Shown here: piece by piece, positions 16,206 through 25,394 of the stretch
How positions within the stretch are numbered: the stretch's first letter is position 1
Layout of the letters: the number at the start of each line of letters is the position of its first letter
NCBI GenBank assembly: GCA_033851265.1
Contig: JAWWOW010000006.1
Coordinates: forward strand, 496,001-560,000
Direction of reading: 5' to 3'
DNA length: 64,000 bases
Source: JAWWOW01 sp033851265
GTDB taxonomy: Bacteria; Actinomycetota; Actinomycetes; JAWWOW01
Position numbers and translations under genes: made by a program
Notes under the pieces: model-generated
Seen by the model: only the letters and a program-made list of their open reading frames with translations
The model's database searches: none
What the model was told of the DNA's origin: nothing

Positions 16206-17327
16206 ACGAACGCACCCCGCCACCAGATCGGCAACCTCAGCGCGGTCATTGTCGGTCAGACTCGAGCCGCTCGGCAGGCACAGTCCTGTCCGGAACAGAC
16301 GTTCGGAGACCTTTCCCCCGAGCACCCGCTCGCCCTGGAACACTGGTTGCAGGTGCAGTGGTTTCCACAACGGCCGCGCTTCGATCTGGTGACGTGCGAG
16401 CTCCTCGCGGACGGCGGTTGGATTTGTTCCGCTGACGTCCTCGTCGATGGTGAGGCACGTCAACCACCAAGAGGGTTCGCCATATCCGGCGTCCGGCATG
16501 AACCCAATGCCAGGTACGCCGGATAGGCGTTCGCGGTAGAAGCGGTTGTTGTCGCGACGTCGGGCCACCCGCTCGTCCAGCACCCTCATCTGCCCGACAC
16601 CGACCGCGGCCAACAGATTGCTCATTCGATAGTTGAACCCGATAACCGAGTGCTCGTAGTGCGGCGCGGGATCACGCGCCTGCGTCGCTAGGAATCGCGC
16701 GTGTTCGGCCGCCTCAGCCGAGTGGGTCAGGAGCATTCCGCCGCCGCTGGTCGTGATGACCTTGTTGCCGTTGAACGACAAGACTCCGAACTCACCGAAT
16801 GTTCCGGCTGGTCGTTCACGGTAGGTAGCGCCGAGAGCTTCAGCGGCGTCCTCGATGAGAGGGACGTCGTGCTGCCTACAGAGGTCGATCAGTTGGTCAT
16901 AGTCAGCGCACTGGCCGTAGAGATCAACGGTGATCACGGCCGCAGGCAACCGACCCGCCCGGGCACGGTCGGTGAGCTCCTCAGCGACCAGACTGGGGTC
17001 GAGCTGCCAGCTTTCGGTGTCACAATCGACAAAGACAGGACGCGCTCCGACGTAGGCAACTGCGTTAGCAGTTGCTGAGAACGTCAGGGTAGGAACCAAG
17101 ACATCGTCACCAGCTGTTATCCCAGCCATGATGAGACTCAGATGCAGGGCCGCCGTCCCGCTGGAAAGCGCGACGGCATGGATGCCGTCTAGCGCCCGCG
17201 AAACAGACGCCTCGAACTCGTTGACGTACGGGCCGAGCGGAGCGATCCAGTTCGACTCGAACGCCTCCTGGAGCAGGCGCAGCTCATCCTCACCCATGTG
17301 CGGGGGGGACAAGTAGATCCGGGTCAC
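16197..17327 (-). CDS. DegT/DnrJ/EryC1/StrS sugar aminotransferase
   Basis: 376 residues from GTG at 17327, which overlaps the upstream HAD stop by four bases (GTGA). PLP landmarks: SSGTAALHLSL (55-65), EDAAEALG with D160, and SFNGNKVITTSGGG with the Schiff-base lysine K189. The closest pattern is the PglE/WecE-like group that aminates a 4-keto-6-deoxy sugar nucleotide. Paired with the CapD-like dehydratase it would give a UDP-4-amino-4,6-dideoxy-GlcNAc. It is the last gene of a tightly coupled operon running 22658 to 16197. No PglD-type N-acetyltransferase is next to it. Confidence 0.87.
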   Translation of the reverse strand: MTRIYLSPPHMGEDELRLLQEAFESNWIAPLGPYVNEFEASVSRALDGIHAVALSSGTAALHLSLIMAGITAGDDVLVPTLTFSATANAVAYVGARPVFVDCDTESWQLDPSLVAEELTDRARAGRLPAAVITVDLYGQCADYDQLIDLCRQHDVPLIEDAAEALGATYRERPAGTFGEFGVLSFNGNKVITTSGGGMLLTHSAEAAEHARFLATQARDPAPHYEHSVIGFNYRMSNLLAAVGVGQMRVLDERVARRRDNNRFYRERLSGVPGIGFMPDAGYGEPSWWLTCLTIDEDVSGTNPTAVREELARHQIEARPLWKPLHLQPVFQGERVLGGKVSERLFRTGLCLPSGSSLTDNDRAEVADLVAGCVRSA

Positions 17328-18019
17328 CGAGCTCCTAGATGATTCAGCAAGGTGGACAGGTCAGGTATCTCCACATCAACGTATGCCCCGCTGTCGACGT
17401 TCGTGTGCAGACTCTCAGGTCGGTTAACCCGGATGGTTCGCCAGCCCAGGCCACGCGGTGCCGCAAAGTCCTTTGCCGGATTGTCGGCGACATACGCGAA
17501 GGCGTCTGCGGCTAGCCCGACCCTTTCCATGACGATCTCGAAGGCGCGGGCATGCGGCTTGCCGAATCCCTCACCCAGCGCGGCGGTCAGGATGAGCGGG
17601 TCGGCGTAGTCCCCGACGTGTAGTGCCCGCGCCTTCGCGGACTGGCTCTCAATCGGCCCGTCAGTGATGACCGCGATCCGGTAGTCCGGCCGCAAGCGGT
17701 CGATTGCCGCTGCAGCGTCCGGCAGTAACGCGATATCGGGCTGGTGCGTGCGGTAGACCCTGATGAGCTCATGGATGATTAGGTGTGTCGGCGCAATCCC
17801 GGCGTCCTGCAGTACCTGGTTGAAGGTGTCGCCGCGCCGACCCTGCACGAAGTAGGCCCACGCTCGGTCGCCGGCGTCCGGCAAGCCATGGTGCTCACGC
17901 AAGTACTCGCCCACGGCGGCAAAGCCGCTTCGCACGTAGTCGCGTTCCAGATACAGCGTGTCGTCGAGGTCGAACACGACACATCCGCGAAAAGCGGTGT
18001 CAGCGCACATCGGACGCAT
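17324..18019 (-). CDS. HAD family hydrolase
   Basis: 231 residues from ATG at 18019 (a second ATG at 18010). Motif I is FDLDDTLY with D17 and D19; a Ser/Thr motif VITDG, lysine motif GKPHARAFE and acidic motif VADNPAKD follow in order, so a complete phosphatase active site is present. The cap insertion (about residues 24-90) is of the helical type. It overlaps the ATP-grasp gene upstream by 20 bases and the aminotransferase downstream by four, so it is translated with them. In this operon it could remove a phosphate from a sugar or from an acyl-phosphate by-product; the substrate is unknown. Confidence 0.82.
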   Translation of the reverse strand: MRPMCADTAFRGCVVFDLDDTLYLERDYVRSGFAAVGEYLREHHGLPDAGDRAWAYFVQGRRGDTFNQVLQDAGIAPTHLIIHELIRVYRTHQPDIALLPDAAAAIDRLRPDYRIAVITDGPIESQSAKARALHVGDYADPLILTAALGEGFGKPHARAFEIVMERVGLAADAFAYVADNPAKDFAAPRGLGWRTIRVNRPESLHTNVDSGAYVDVEIPDLSTLLNHLGAR

Positions 18020-18983
18020 CGATGAAGACAGCGTCGTCGTAGCGAAGCATCACGAAGCCGTCCCGCCAGTTGCGGGCGTCGATGTCGGGCTCGATCCCGT
18101 GTGCGATCTGCAGCAGCCATCGTGCGTAGTGCGCCCCCGCCGCGTCAGTCAGCGGGTACCCACCGCCAAACCGCGGGTTGATTTCGATGACGCGTAGCTG
18201 GCCCTCATCGTCGTCAACGAAGACCTGCACGTTGAGGGCGCCGAATGCACCGGGAAGCAGCGTGCAGAGCCTTGTCACCAGGTCAACGACATCGACACGG
18301 CGGACCGTTATCGCTTTGCTGACTTCACCAGCGCGGACTTCGAGTCGTTGGCGGGGGACGGCACAACGCGGAATGCCAGCAGGGTCGACGAAGACATCCA
18401 CGGTTACCTCAAAGCCGGAGGCGCGTTCTTGCACGAGAAGATCCTTGTCCGGCTTGATGATGGCCAACTCCTCCGCGGATGCCACTGACTGAACGCCGAT
18501 GCCCGCGCTCCCGAGTGCCGGCTTCACCATGACCGGGAATGTCCAGTCGCCGGGAGCATCGAGCACGGCACTGGCGTCTGCTTGACGCACGGTTGGGATG
18601 TCATGGGCGGTGAGGAAGGTGTGTGTCTTCCTTTTGTCCGCGCCGATGGCAACCGTCTCCGGCGAGGAGACCGCAATGGTTGTGCCGGCTTCGCGAAACC
18701 GGTCGGCATGGGCGGCGTAGATCGGCAGCTCCGGGTCGATGGTCGGAATGACCAGGCGCACATCGCGGCTTACACATTCCTGAAGTACGGCGTCGATGAA
18801 CGCCGGATCGTCCGCACGCGGTACGACGAAGGTGTCGTCGGCGGTATGCATCGCCGGAGCGAGTCGCGTCACGTCACATGCGAGGATCCGGGCATCGATA
18901 CCGATGTCTGCTGCTGCGCTTCGGAAGCAGCGCATCAGCGCGACCCGTCGGCCTGCCGACGAGAGCAGAACGGCGCTGGTCAC
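18000..18983 (-). CDS. ATP-grasp enzyme (carboxylate-amine/thiol ligase fold)
   Basis: 327 residues from ATG at 18983. The N-terminal Rossmann-like domain (VLLSSAGRRVALMRCF) is followed by the ATP-grasp fold: TFPVMVKPALGSAGIGV (glycine loop), LVQERASGFEVTVDVF, and the metal-binding EINPRFGGGYPL. It is of the carbamoyl-phosphate-synthase-large-chain-like type found in capsule loci. The family joins a carboxylate to an amine through an acyl phosphate. Sandwiched between a PglC-like transferase and an aminotransferase, it may acylate the new 4-amino group with an amino acid; this is inference. It overlaps neighbours on both sides by 4 and 20 bases. Confidence 0.83.
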   Translation of the reverse strand: MTSAVLLSSAGRRVALMRCFRSAAADIGIDARILACDVTRLAPAMHTADDTFVVPRADDPAFIDAVLQECVSRDVRLVIPTIDPELPIYAAHADRFREAGTTIAVSSPETVAIGADKRKTHTFLTAHDIPTVRQADASAVLDAPGDWTFPVMVKPALGSAGIGVQSVASAEELAIIKPDKDLLVQERASGFEVTVDVFVDPAGIPRCAVPRQRLEVRAGEVSKAITVRRVDVVDLVTRLCTLLPGAFGALNVQVFVDDDEGQLRVIEINPRFGGGYPLTDAAGAHYARWLLQIAHGIEPDIDARNWRDGFVMLRYDDAVFIDASDVR

Positions 18984-19621
18984 TTGGCGTTGCGCTCCTC
19001 ATCGGCCGAGCCCATGAACTCCGGCATCGTTGCAGAACCTTCCGCGGCGATGCCCTCTCGACGAAGAACCTTGAGTGCGGTCCGGCCGAGGATGCGCAGA
19101 TCGAGCCAGAGCGAACGGTGGTGGACGTACCACCGGTCGTAGTCAAATTTCTGTTCCCAGGAGATGGCGTTGCGTCCGTTGACCTGCGCCCAACCAGTGA
19201 TTCCGGGCCGCACTCGAAGGCGTTCCGCCTGCTCGGGTGTGTAACGGTCGACGTATGACATGAGGAGTGGTCGAGGTCCGACGAGACTCATGTCCCCCCG
19301 GAGCACGTTCCACAGCGTCGGTAGTTCATCGAGGCTGGTCGCTCGCATCAGACCACCGAGTTTGCTGAGGCGGGCTGCGTCGTGATCCGGCCCTTCCTCT
19401 CCGGGACCGGCGTCTCGCATCGTGCGGAACTTCAGCAGCGTGAAGGGCGTGCCGTCGCGTCCAGGACGAACGTGACGGAACAAGACGGGACTGCCTAGTC
19501 GCATTCGGACAAGCACGGCGAGCGCTGCCTGCAGCGGGGCAGTCATGGTCATGCCGATGACGCTGACAAGGATGTCGATGAGGCGCTTGACGGGGTCGTA
19601 CGCCTTCCCGTGGTCCCTCAT
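18980..19621 (-). CDS. Initiating phosphoglycosyl transferase (PglC-like sugar transferase)
   Basis: 213 residues from ATG at 19621. One re-entrant or transmembrane N-terminal helix (RLIDILVSVIGMTMTAPLQAALAVLV) is followed by the bacterial sugar transferase core: PVLFRHVRPGRDGTPFTLLK, KFRTM, LDELPTLWNVLRGDMSLVGP and RPGITGWAQVNGRN. At about 200 residues it is a short, monotopic PglC-type enzyme rather than a WbaP-type. It transfers a phospho-sugar, probably the bacillosamine-like sugar made by this operon, to undecaprenyl phosphate. Four-base overlaps join it to the GT4 gene upstream and the ATP-grasp gene downstream. Confidence 0.9.
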   Translation of the reverse strand: MRDHGKAYDPVKRLIDILVSVIGMTMTAPLQAALAVLVRMRLGSPVLFRHVRPGRDGTPFTLLKFRTMRDAGPGEEGPDHDAARLSKLGGLMRATSLDELPTLWNVLRGDMSLVGPRPLLMSYVDRYTPEQAERLRVRPGITGWAQVNGRNAISWEQKFDYDRWYVHHRSLWLDLRILGRTALKVLRREGIAAEGSATMPEFMGSADEERNAK

Positions 19622-20835
19622 CGAACCGCGCTGTCGAGGACCGACTGCAGTTGCGCAGCGAGAGCGGTACGAGATCGTTCCTGCTGCATGAACGTGCGAC
19701 CGTTCCGTCCCCAGGCTTGCAACTGCCCGTGGTCGGCCTCAGCGAGTCGTAGAGCTCCGGCTGCGATGTCATGCGGTGCAACCGCGAGACCCGCGTCGGC
19801 TTCGGTCACGAGACCGCCGACTTCTCCCGGCACGTTGGTCAGCACGGGCCGCCCGGCAGCCATGTAGTCGAAGAGCTTGTTCGGGCTGACGCCGTAACGA
19901 AACAGCGGCACGTCTGCCAACACGTGCAGTCCAACGTCGACTGCCGCCAGGAGGTGACGGATCTCGTCTTTCGGCACTGGGCCATGAAAGACGACGTTGG
20001 ACAGTGCTTCCGAGGCCACTCGCCGCGCGAGTTGCTCTTTCGTAGGTCCATCACCGACCAGGAGGAAGCGAATCTCGGGCGCCTTCTCCGCCACTTCTCG
20101 AGCCGCGTCAAGCACGAGGTCGAGACCGTTGGCTGGCCCATGGGCCCCGGTGTAGGCAAAGACGAAGTCCAGCCGGCTGAGACCGAACTCCATTCGAGTC
20201 GTCTCCGGGTCCCTCGCAGACACGAAGTCGGCGGGATCTGCGCCGTTAGGGATGAGGTGGATCTTGTCCCGTGGCACACCATCGCGTTCCAACGCTCCAA
20301 TGGATCCCGCTGCCATCACGACGATCTGGTCTGCCCGCCGGTAAAGAAACAACTCGAGCCGCCGCAGCGCCTTATAGACAGGGTTGGACTCGCTCATCGT
20401 GCCCATCTCGACGAGAATGCGGGGCCAGATATCCCGGATTTCCAGAACGAACACCGCGCGTCGTAACCGCGCGATGAGCCAACCTGCGAGGCCGGCGAGG
20501 AGGTGTGGTGAGGAGGCGTAGACGACACTCGGACGCTTGGTCCTCAGGCCATAGGCGGTTGCGGTTATCGCGTAGCTGATCCAGTTGAGGATGCGCTGCC
20601 AGCTATTGCCGCTATACGGCGACGTCCACACCGTGACGAAGCTCGGTCCCTCGCTCACCGGACGTTCGCCCGTCAGCAGGTTGCGGTTCGAGGCGACGAC
20701 CCTTGGCTCCCAGCCCTGGAGACGATCGAACATCTCCACATGCCGGGTGCCCCCCGGCGCCCCAAGTGGGGCCGCGAAATGGTTGAGGACGAGAACCCGG
20801 CGCACTACATGATTGTCGTGGGTATCCAGCCTCAT
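19618..20835 (-). CDS. Glycosyltransferase family 4 (WbuB/PglA-like)
   Basis: 405 residues from ATG at 20835. The N-terminal acceptor domain begins VLVLNHFAAPLGAPGGTRH and has YASSPHLLAGLAGWLIARLRRA and EIRDIWP, which are typical of the WbuB/PglA-type GT4s that act on the first lipid-linked sugar. The GT-B donor site shows FLLVGDGPTKEQL and PLFRYGVSPNKLFDYMAAGRPVL. It probably adds the second sugar to the product of the PglC-like enzyme encoded next. It overlaps the asparagine-synthetase-like gene upstream and the sugar transferase downstream by four bases each. Confidence 0.85.
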   Translation of the reverse strand: MRLDTHDNHVVRRVLVLNHFAAPLGAPGGTRHVEMFDRLQGWEPRVVASNRNLLTGERPVSEGPSFVTVWTSPYSGNSWQRILNWISYAITATAYGLRTKRPSVVYASSPHLLAGLAGWLIARLRRAVFVLEIRDIWPRILVEMGTMSESNPVYKALRRLELFLYRRADQIVVMAAGSIGALERDGVPRDKIHLIPNGADPADFVSARDPETTRMEFGLSRLDFVFAYTGAHGPANGLDLVLDAAREVAEKAPEIRFLLVGDGPTKEQLARRVASEALSNVVFHGPVPKDEIRHLLAAVDVGLHVLADVPLFRYGVSPNKLFDYMAAGRPVLTNVPGEVGGLVTEADAGLAVAPHDIAAGALRLAEADHGQLQAWGRNGRTFMQQERSRTALAAQLQSVLDSAVR

Positions 20836-22658
20836 GCGCGAGCGGCGGCTGCAGTGCGCACAAGTTCCTTGCCGACCGTCTCCCGGTGCTGATCAAGCAG
20901 CCGGGTGGCGAGGCTGAAGTAGACGCTCTGGCGGAACCCGCGCTCGCCTGCCCAAGCTGATGCGGCGATTGTCGACGATGGTGCACCGAAGCCCCGTTTC
21001 GGCGCGCTCGCATACCGTTCCCCGAGAACCTCGCGGGCGACGCGTCTGGTCAGCCATTTGTTCGTGCCGCGGCGGACGAGGTACTCGACGGGCAGTTTGG
21101 ACGCCCATCGCACGAGTTCGAGGTCGAGCCAAGGCACCCTGATTTCTACGCCGTGCTCCATACCGGCGCGGTCAACGTAGGCGAGTCCGAGTCCGGGCAT
21201 GTACACCGCGAGGTCCAGCGCCATCACCTTGCGAGTGAACGACATCTCTTGAGGCAATGATTCGTAAAACTCGCGGTGCTCTTGCCAGACCACATCATCG
21301 GAGACTTCGCGTTCGTCGCACTCGAGGGCGCGCGCCCGGTCTACCGATTCGCTGTATGTGGAGAGCTGCATGTATCCGCGGAACGGGTCCTTCTCAGAAA
21401 GAGCACGGGCTAACCGTGCGGCGTACTCCACATTGACGTTGCGGAGTGGCGCCCGCGCGAGTGCCGACGCCGCACTCCGACCCATCCGGCCGAGGGCAAC
21501 GCGCTCAAGGACCCGGGCCACAACATGTCGACGGTATCCGCCAAAAAGTTCGTCGCCGCCCTGTCCGGAGAGCAGGACGGGGATGTTCGCCGCGCGCGCA
21601 TGCTTGGCAATCTCAGATGCAAGTGCGTAGGCCGGATCGGCGAATAGGTCGCCAGCCCGAGGCAGGACCTCCATCGCCACTTCTCCCCCGGGGACCTCTT
21701 GGACATGAGTGCCTAGACGCTGCTGAAGGTGGCGGACGTTCTCCACTTCTTCGTTCAATCCCTCGCTATCACTGGATGGATCCCAGGTGATGGTGAATGC
21801 CCTCTCGAGCGCCTCGTGGGTGGACCACCAGAGCAGTCCGCTGTCCACTCCGCCGCTCACCATGAGCCCGATGGGGACGTCTGAAAGCAGTTGCCGATGC
21901 GCGGCATCTGTCACGTGGGATCTCGCCAGATTGACCGTGGCGGCAACATCGACCGACCTGCCTGGGACGGTGGAGAACACCGGCTCGCCATAGGCGCGCA
22001 CTGTGACCCCATCGGGTGACCAGATGAGCGTTTCACCCGGGCGCAGACTGCGGACGCCCGCGAAGGGAGTGCGCGGCGCTGGCACCCACAAGAACGTCAG
22101 GAACTGTGCCATCGCGACCTTGTCGTACTCGGTCACGCCCCCGCCTGCGTGTGCGAGAGTCCTCAGTTCGGACGCGAAAGTAAGCCGGCCTGATTGTTCG
22201 ATTGAGTAGAAGAGTGGCTTTACGCCCAGCGGGTCACGAGCCAGCACGACTTGTCCGCTCTCGCGATCCGCGATCGCCAGAGCGAAGATCCCGTTGAGAC
22301 GCTTGAATGCGTCCAGACCCTCGTCTTCGAACAGGTGGATGATCACTTCACCATCCATATGCGATCGCATGGTGTGGCCGCGGTCTTCGCATAGGGTCCG
22401 AAGCTTCGGGTAGTTGTAGATCTCACCGTTGAAGATCATGGCGAGCCGCTCGGACTCGTCGTAGACGGGCTGCTCGCCTGCGGGTGAAAGGTCGTTGATA
22501 GCTAGCCGAGTGTGAGCGAGCTGGACGTGAATGCCATTGACGTTCCATGAACAAACCCCTGCACCGTCGGGCCCACGATGTGCCATCGAGGAACAGACCT
22601 GACCCCAAGCGGCCTCCGACAAGGGAGAGTCCCCGACGCACCCTGCGATCCCGCACAT
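20832..22658 (-). CDS. Glutamine-hydrolysing asparagine synthetase-like amidotransferase
   Basis: 608 residues from ATG at 22658, giving the mature N-terminus Cys2 (MCGIAG), the glutaminase nucleophile. The GATase II domain spans about residues 2-210; the synthetase domain contains the PP-loop VSGGVDSGLL near residue 265 and SGQGGDELFGGYRRH. Both half-reactions look intact. AsnB-like proteins inside capsule loci are often thought to amidate a uronic acid or another carboxylate rather than aspartate. WecC in this locus could supply such a uronate. One base separates it from the upstream GT (TGA-C-ATG). Confidence 0.85.
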   Translation of the reverse strand: MCGIAGCVGDSPLSEAAWGQVCSSMAHRGPDGAGVCSWNVNGIHVQLAHTRLAINDLSPAGEQPVYDESERLAMIFNGEIYNYPKLRTLCEDRGHTMRSHMDGEVIIHLFEDEGLDAFKRLNGIFALAIADRESGQVVLARDPLGVKPLFYSIEQSGRLTFASELRTLAHAGGGVTEYDKVAMAQFLTFLWVPAPRTPFAGVRSLRPGETLIWSPDGVTVRAYGEPVFSTVPGRSVDVAATVNLARSHVTDAAHRQLLSDVPIGLMVSGGVDSGLLWWSTHEALERAFTITWDPSSDSEGLNEEVENVRHLQQRLGTHVQEVPGGEVAMEVLPRAGDLFADPAYALASEIAKHARAANIPVLLSGQGGDELFGGYRRHVVARVLERVALGRMGRSAASALARAPLRNVNVEYAARLARALSEKDPFRGYMQLSTYSESVDRARALECDEREVSDDVVWQEHREFYESLPQEMSFTRKVMALDLAVYMPGLGLAYVDRAGMEHGVEIRVPWLDLELVRWASKLPVEYLVRRGTNKWLTRRVAREVLGERYASAPKRGFGAPSSTIAASAWAGERGFRQSVYFSLATRLLDQHRETVGKELVRTAAAARA

Positions 22659-22659
22659 G

Positions 22660-23913
22660 TCAGGACGCCTTATCGGATACGACGCTGGTTCCGGCTTGGA
22701 TGACCGTCCGGTAAAACGCATCGACCGCGTCCATGGATCGGCCAAAATCCGCGCGTTCCTCGATCAGGGAACCGTTGATTGTGGTCGCTCTTGCGCGAAG
22801 TCTGGCGTTCTCGAGCGCCTCTATGACAGCCGTCGCGACCGAGTCAGGATCGGTCGGGTCGCAAACAAGTCCGTTCTGGCCATCCTCGATCCATTCCAGC
22901 ACCGAATCGAGGCGTCCCACCACCGGCAGCGCTCCGCTCGCCATGGCCTCCAGCAACGTATTTGGCGTCCCGTCGTGCACCGACGGTGAAACAGAGACGT
23001 CCGCGGCTCTAAAGACGTCGGCCATGGCCGCGTGTCCAAGCGGAGGAAGCAAGGTCAGGCGGGTCGTGATGCCGAGATCTGCGACGCGCCTCTTCACCGC
23101 GGCGCTCTCCGACATGCCGGTGCAGACGAAGTGCACGTCTGGACGTCGTGCAGCTATCACCGGAATGGCCTCGAGGTAGCTGTCCCAGCAGACGTACTCA
23201 CGCAAGCCGCGGGGATTCAGCACGATGGGAACGCCTGGATCGAGGCCGAGCTGTTCACGGAGCGTTGACTTGCCAGGGTGGAACACATTCACATCGACTC
23301 CGCCGATGCCTGGCACGACGATCGATGGTCGGGTAGGGACCCACCCCCATGCCTCCGCCAGGCGGACATCTCGCCCGCAGTCACATTGGAGGGCATCAGC
23401 GCGTTCGAGAGCGTGACGCGTGGCGTTTCGCATCAGTCGGTTGGCCGGCGCATGAAGCGTGAGGTCGTTGCCCCAGATCGAAAGCAGGAATGGAATCTGC
23501 GGGGGAACTGCTCGAGCGGCAGCCATGCCCTCGTAGGGGATGCGCATCGCGTGGACGAGGTCAGGTTCGGTGCGTTCGATCGCGTGCTGCAGGCGTCGGC
23601 TCTGGCGCATTGCGTCGGCAGGCCCGAGCGCACGGCGCAATCCAGGTAGCGAGCTACCGAGTCTGCGCGAGGTCAGGTGCCACGGGCGCGGCCGGTTTGG
23701 CCGGCTTCTAGCACCACCGGCAGTTTGGCGCGCATTGCTGCCGGCGAGACCCGCCAATCCGAGCGGTACTACTTGCAGCGATGCCAAGGGTCCGCGGTCG
23801 GACGTGGGAAGCGGGTAGGACGAGATGACGTGAACGTCGTGCTGGATCGCGACGTGGTCGATCCATTGCCGAGCGATCGGGCTGCGGTAGTCAGCGATGA
23901 AGGAGATCTTCAC
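22660..23913 (-). CDS. Glycosyltransferase family 4
   Basis: 417 residues from GTG at 23913 (VKISFIADYRSP). The open frame runs to 24195, but the first recognisable GT residue follows 23913. GT-B features: EPDLVHAMRIPYEGM, IWGNDLTLHAP, VVPGIGGVDVNVFHP, VLNPRGLREYVCWDSYLEA and the donor motif VSPSVHDGTPNTLLEAMASGALPV. It is the first gene of the minus-strand operon and lies head-to-head with the polymerase gene at 24003; the 89 bases between should hold both promoters. Donor and acceptor are unknown. Confidence 0.8.
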   Translation of the reverse strand: MKISFIADYRSPIARQWIDHVAIQHDVHVISSYPLPTSDRGPLASLQVVPLGLAGLAGSNARQTAGGARSRPNRPRPWHLTSRRLGSSLPGLRRALGPADAMRQSRRLQHAIERTEPDLVHAMRIPYEGMAAARAVPPQIPFLLSIWGNDLTLHAPANRLMRNATRHALERADALQCDCGRDVRLAEAWGWVPTRPSIVVPGIGGVDVNVFHPGKSTLREQLGLDPGVPIVLNPRGLREYVCWDSYLEAIPVIAARRPDVHFVCTGMSESAAVKRRVADLGITTRLTLLPPLGHAAMADVFRAADVSVSPSVHDGTPNTLLEAMASGALPVVGRLDSVLEWIEDGQNGLVCDPTDPDSVATAVIEALENARLRARATTINGSLIEERADFGRSMDAVDAFYRTVIQAGTSVVSDKAS

Positions 23914-24002
23914 GTTGCCGACACGATAGCCGGGCCGCTGATAGCGTCGTAAAGGGCTAGGGCACACCACCGACCTCAGAACCGGCAGAGGACTTGCTCG
24001 CT

Positions 24003-25394
24003 GTGACCTCGTTTCTCGCCCGGCTTTCGCCGGCAACGGTGAGCCGCGTCCTCCTCGGAGGTGGCTTGGCCTTCGGCGCTGTGTGGTCGCTGCTCGACAG
24101 CCGCAGCTCTCAGTTCCTAGTCGTGGCTTGGGTGTTGTTCGGGCTGGCCACCGTGGCGGCGTACCTAAGCAGACCGGAATTGCGGACTTCGGCAAGTCCG
24201 GTAACGGTGGTCGTTGCTCTCGTGTTGCTCTACGGCATCTATGTGCCCGTCAACGATTTGGCGACACGTCAGACATTCGTTGACGGCATCGACTACTCGG
24301 ACTGGTATTCCGCTGCGAGTGGGACGACTGCTCTTGCAGGGTTTGGTTTCGTCGTCGGTTACCTTGCCAGTCGCAGAGCATCGCTTCACGCCTTGGGCAG
24401 ATTGCCTGAACGCCCAGCTCTCACTCCGGTGATCTGGAAGGTTGGAGCAGTCGTCTGGTTGTTGCTGGCCTACCGTTTGGCTCGGTATGGCGTAGGCACC
24501 TTCACCAACGATGCAGCGGGGGCTGCGGGTGTCACCGCCTATCTCACCTACGCGCCACAGTATGTCGGCGCTTGGGGCTTGGTGCTGTGTCACGCGGGGC
24601 GGTCCCGACGCGAGCACATTGTCGGCTGGATTTCAGTCATCACTGCGGGTGCGTTGACGGTCAATGCCTTTGCTCGATACATCTTCATTCTTATGGCACT
24701 CAGTACGTTGCTCCTCCTCGTGTGGCGGCGTCGAGGCGTGCGCGGGAGTATTGCCTTGTTGTTAGTTGGGCTGGTTGGCGCGGCGCTACTCATCGGAATT
24801 CAAGGCAATCGCAGGTCGGAAGCGACTAGCTCGACCGCACGAGCGTCCAGCAGCGTTAGTTCATTTCGTACTGACCTCGAAATCGTGGCACCACTAGCCG
24901 CGACCATCAAATGGGCTGACGACCATGCGTTTCTTAAGGGCACGTCCTATGGCTACGTCGTACCGCAGGCCGTGCCACGCCAACTTTGGCGTAGCAAGCC
25001 AATCGACCCCACGCTCACCACGGTGGCGCAGTACACCGATCCGCAGCAAGGACGCTCGATGCCCCTATGGGGCGAGATGTATCTGAATTTTGGCATCGTT
25101 GGTGTGCTTCTGGGGATGCTCATCATCGGTTATGGCTACGGGTTCCTGATCTACCGGTGGTCGCTGTCCCGTTCACCCTTGCTCGACGTGACCGTGGCCT
25201 TGCTGATCGCATTGATCGTGCAGGCATTTAGCCGGGCCTTGTTCGTGCAGGCGGTTTACAACGGCTTCGGTTTCCTCGTAGTGCCGCTGGTGATTCTCGT
25301 TCTAGAGCGGCGCTCCAAGACAAGAACGAGTAACCCCAACGGGGGGAGCCAGCCACAGGTGTCCGAGAAATTGCTGATCTCTACCCGTGGCTGA
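24003..25394 (+). CDS. Wzy-like oligosaccharide repeat-unit polymerase
   Basis: 463 residues from GTG at 24003 with AGAGGA ten bases upstream; TTG at 23994 is the alternative. About eleven hydrophobic helices are spread along the protein, with a large extracytoplasmic loop (residues about 280-370) carrying GTSYGYVVPQAVPRQLW and the short motif LWGEMYLNFGIVGVLLGMLIIG. That motif is typical of Wzy/O-antigen polymerases. It would link flipped repeat units on the outer face of the membrane. The downstream GT4 start overlaps its stop by eight bases, so the two are coupled. Confidence 0.8.
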   Translation: MTSFLARLSPATVSRVLLGGGLAFGAVWSLLDSRSSQFLVVAWVLFGLATVAAYLSRPELRTSASPVTVVVALVLLYGIYVPVNDLATRQTFVDGIDYSDWYSAASGTTALAGFGFVVGYLASRRASLHALGRLPERPALTPVIWKVGAVVWLLLAYRLARYGVGTFTNDAAGAAGVTAYLTYAPQYVGAWGLVLCHAGRSRREHIVGWISVITAGALTVNAFARYIFILMALSTLLLLVWRRRGVRGSIALLLVGLVGAALLIGIQGNRRSEATSSTARASSSVSSFRTDLEIVAPLAATIKWADDHAFLKGTSYGYVVPQAVPRQLWRSKPIDPTLTTVAQYTDPQQGRSMPLWGEMYLNFGIVGVLLGMLIIGYGYGFLIYRWSLSRSPLLDVTVALLIALIVQAFSRALFVQAVYNGFGFLVVPLVILVLERRSKTRTSNPNGGSQPQVSEKLLISTRG

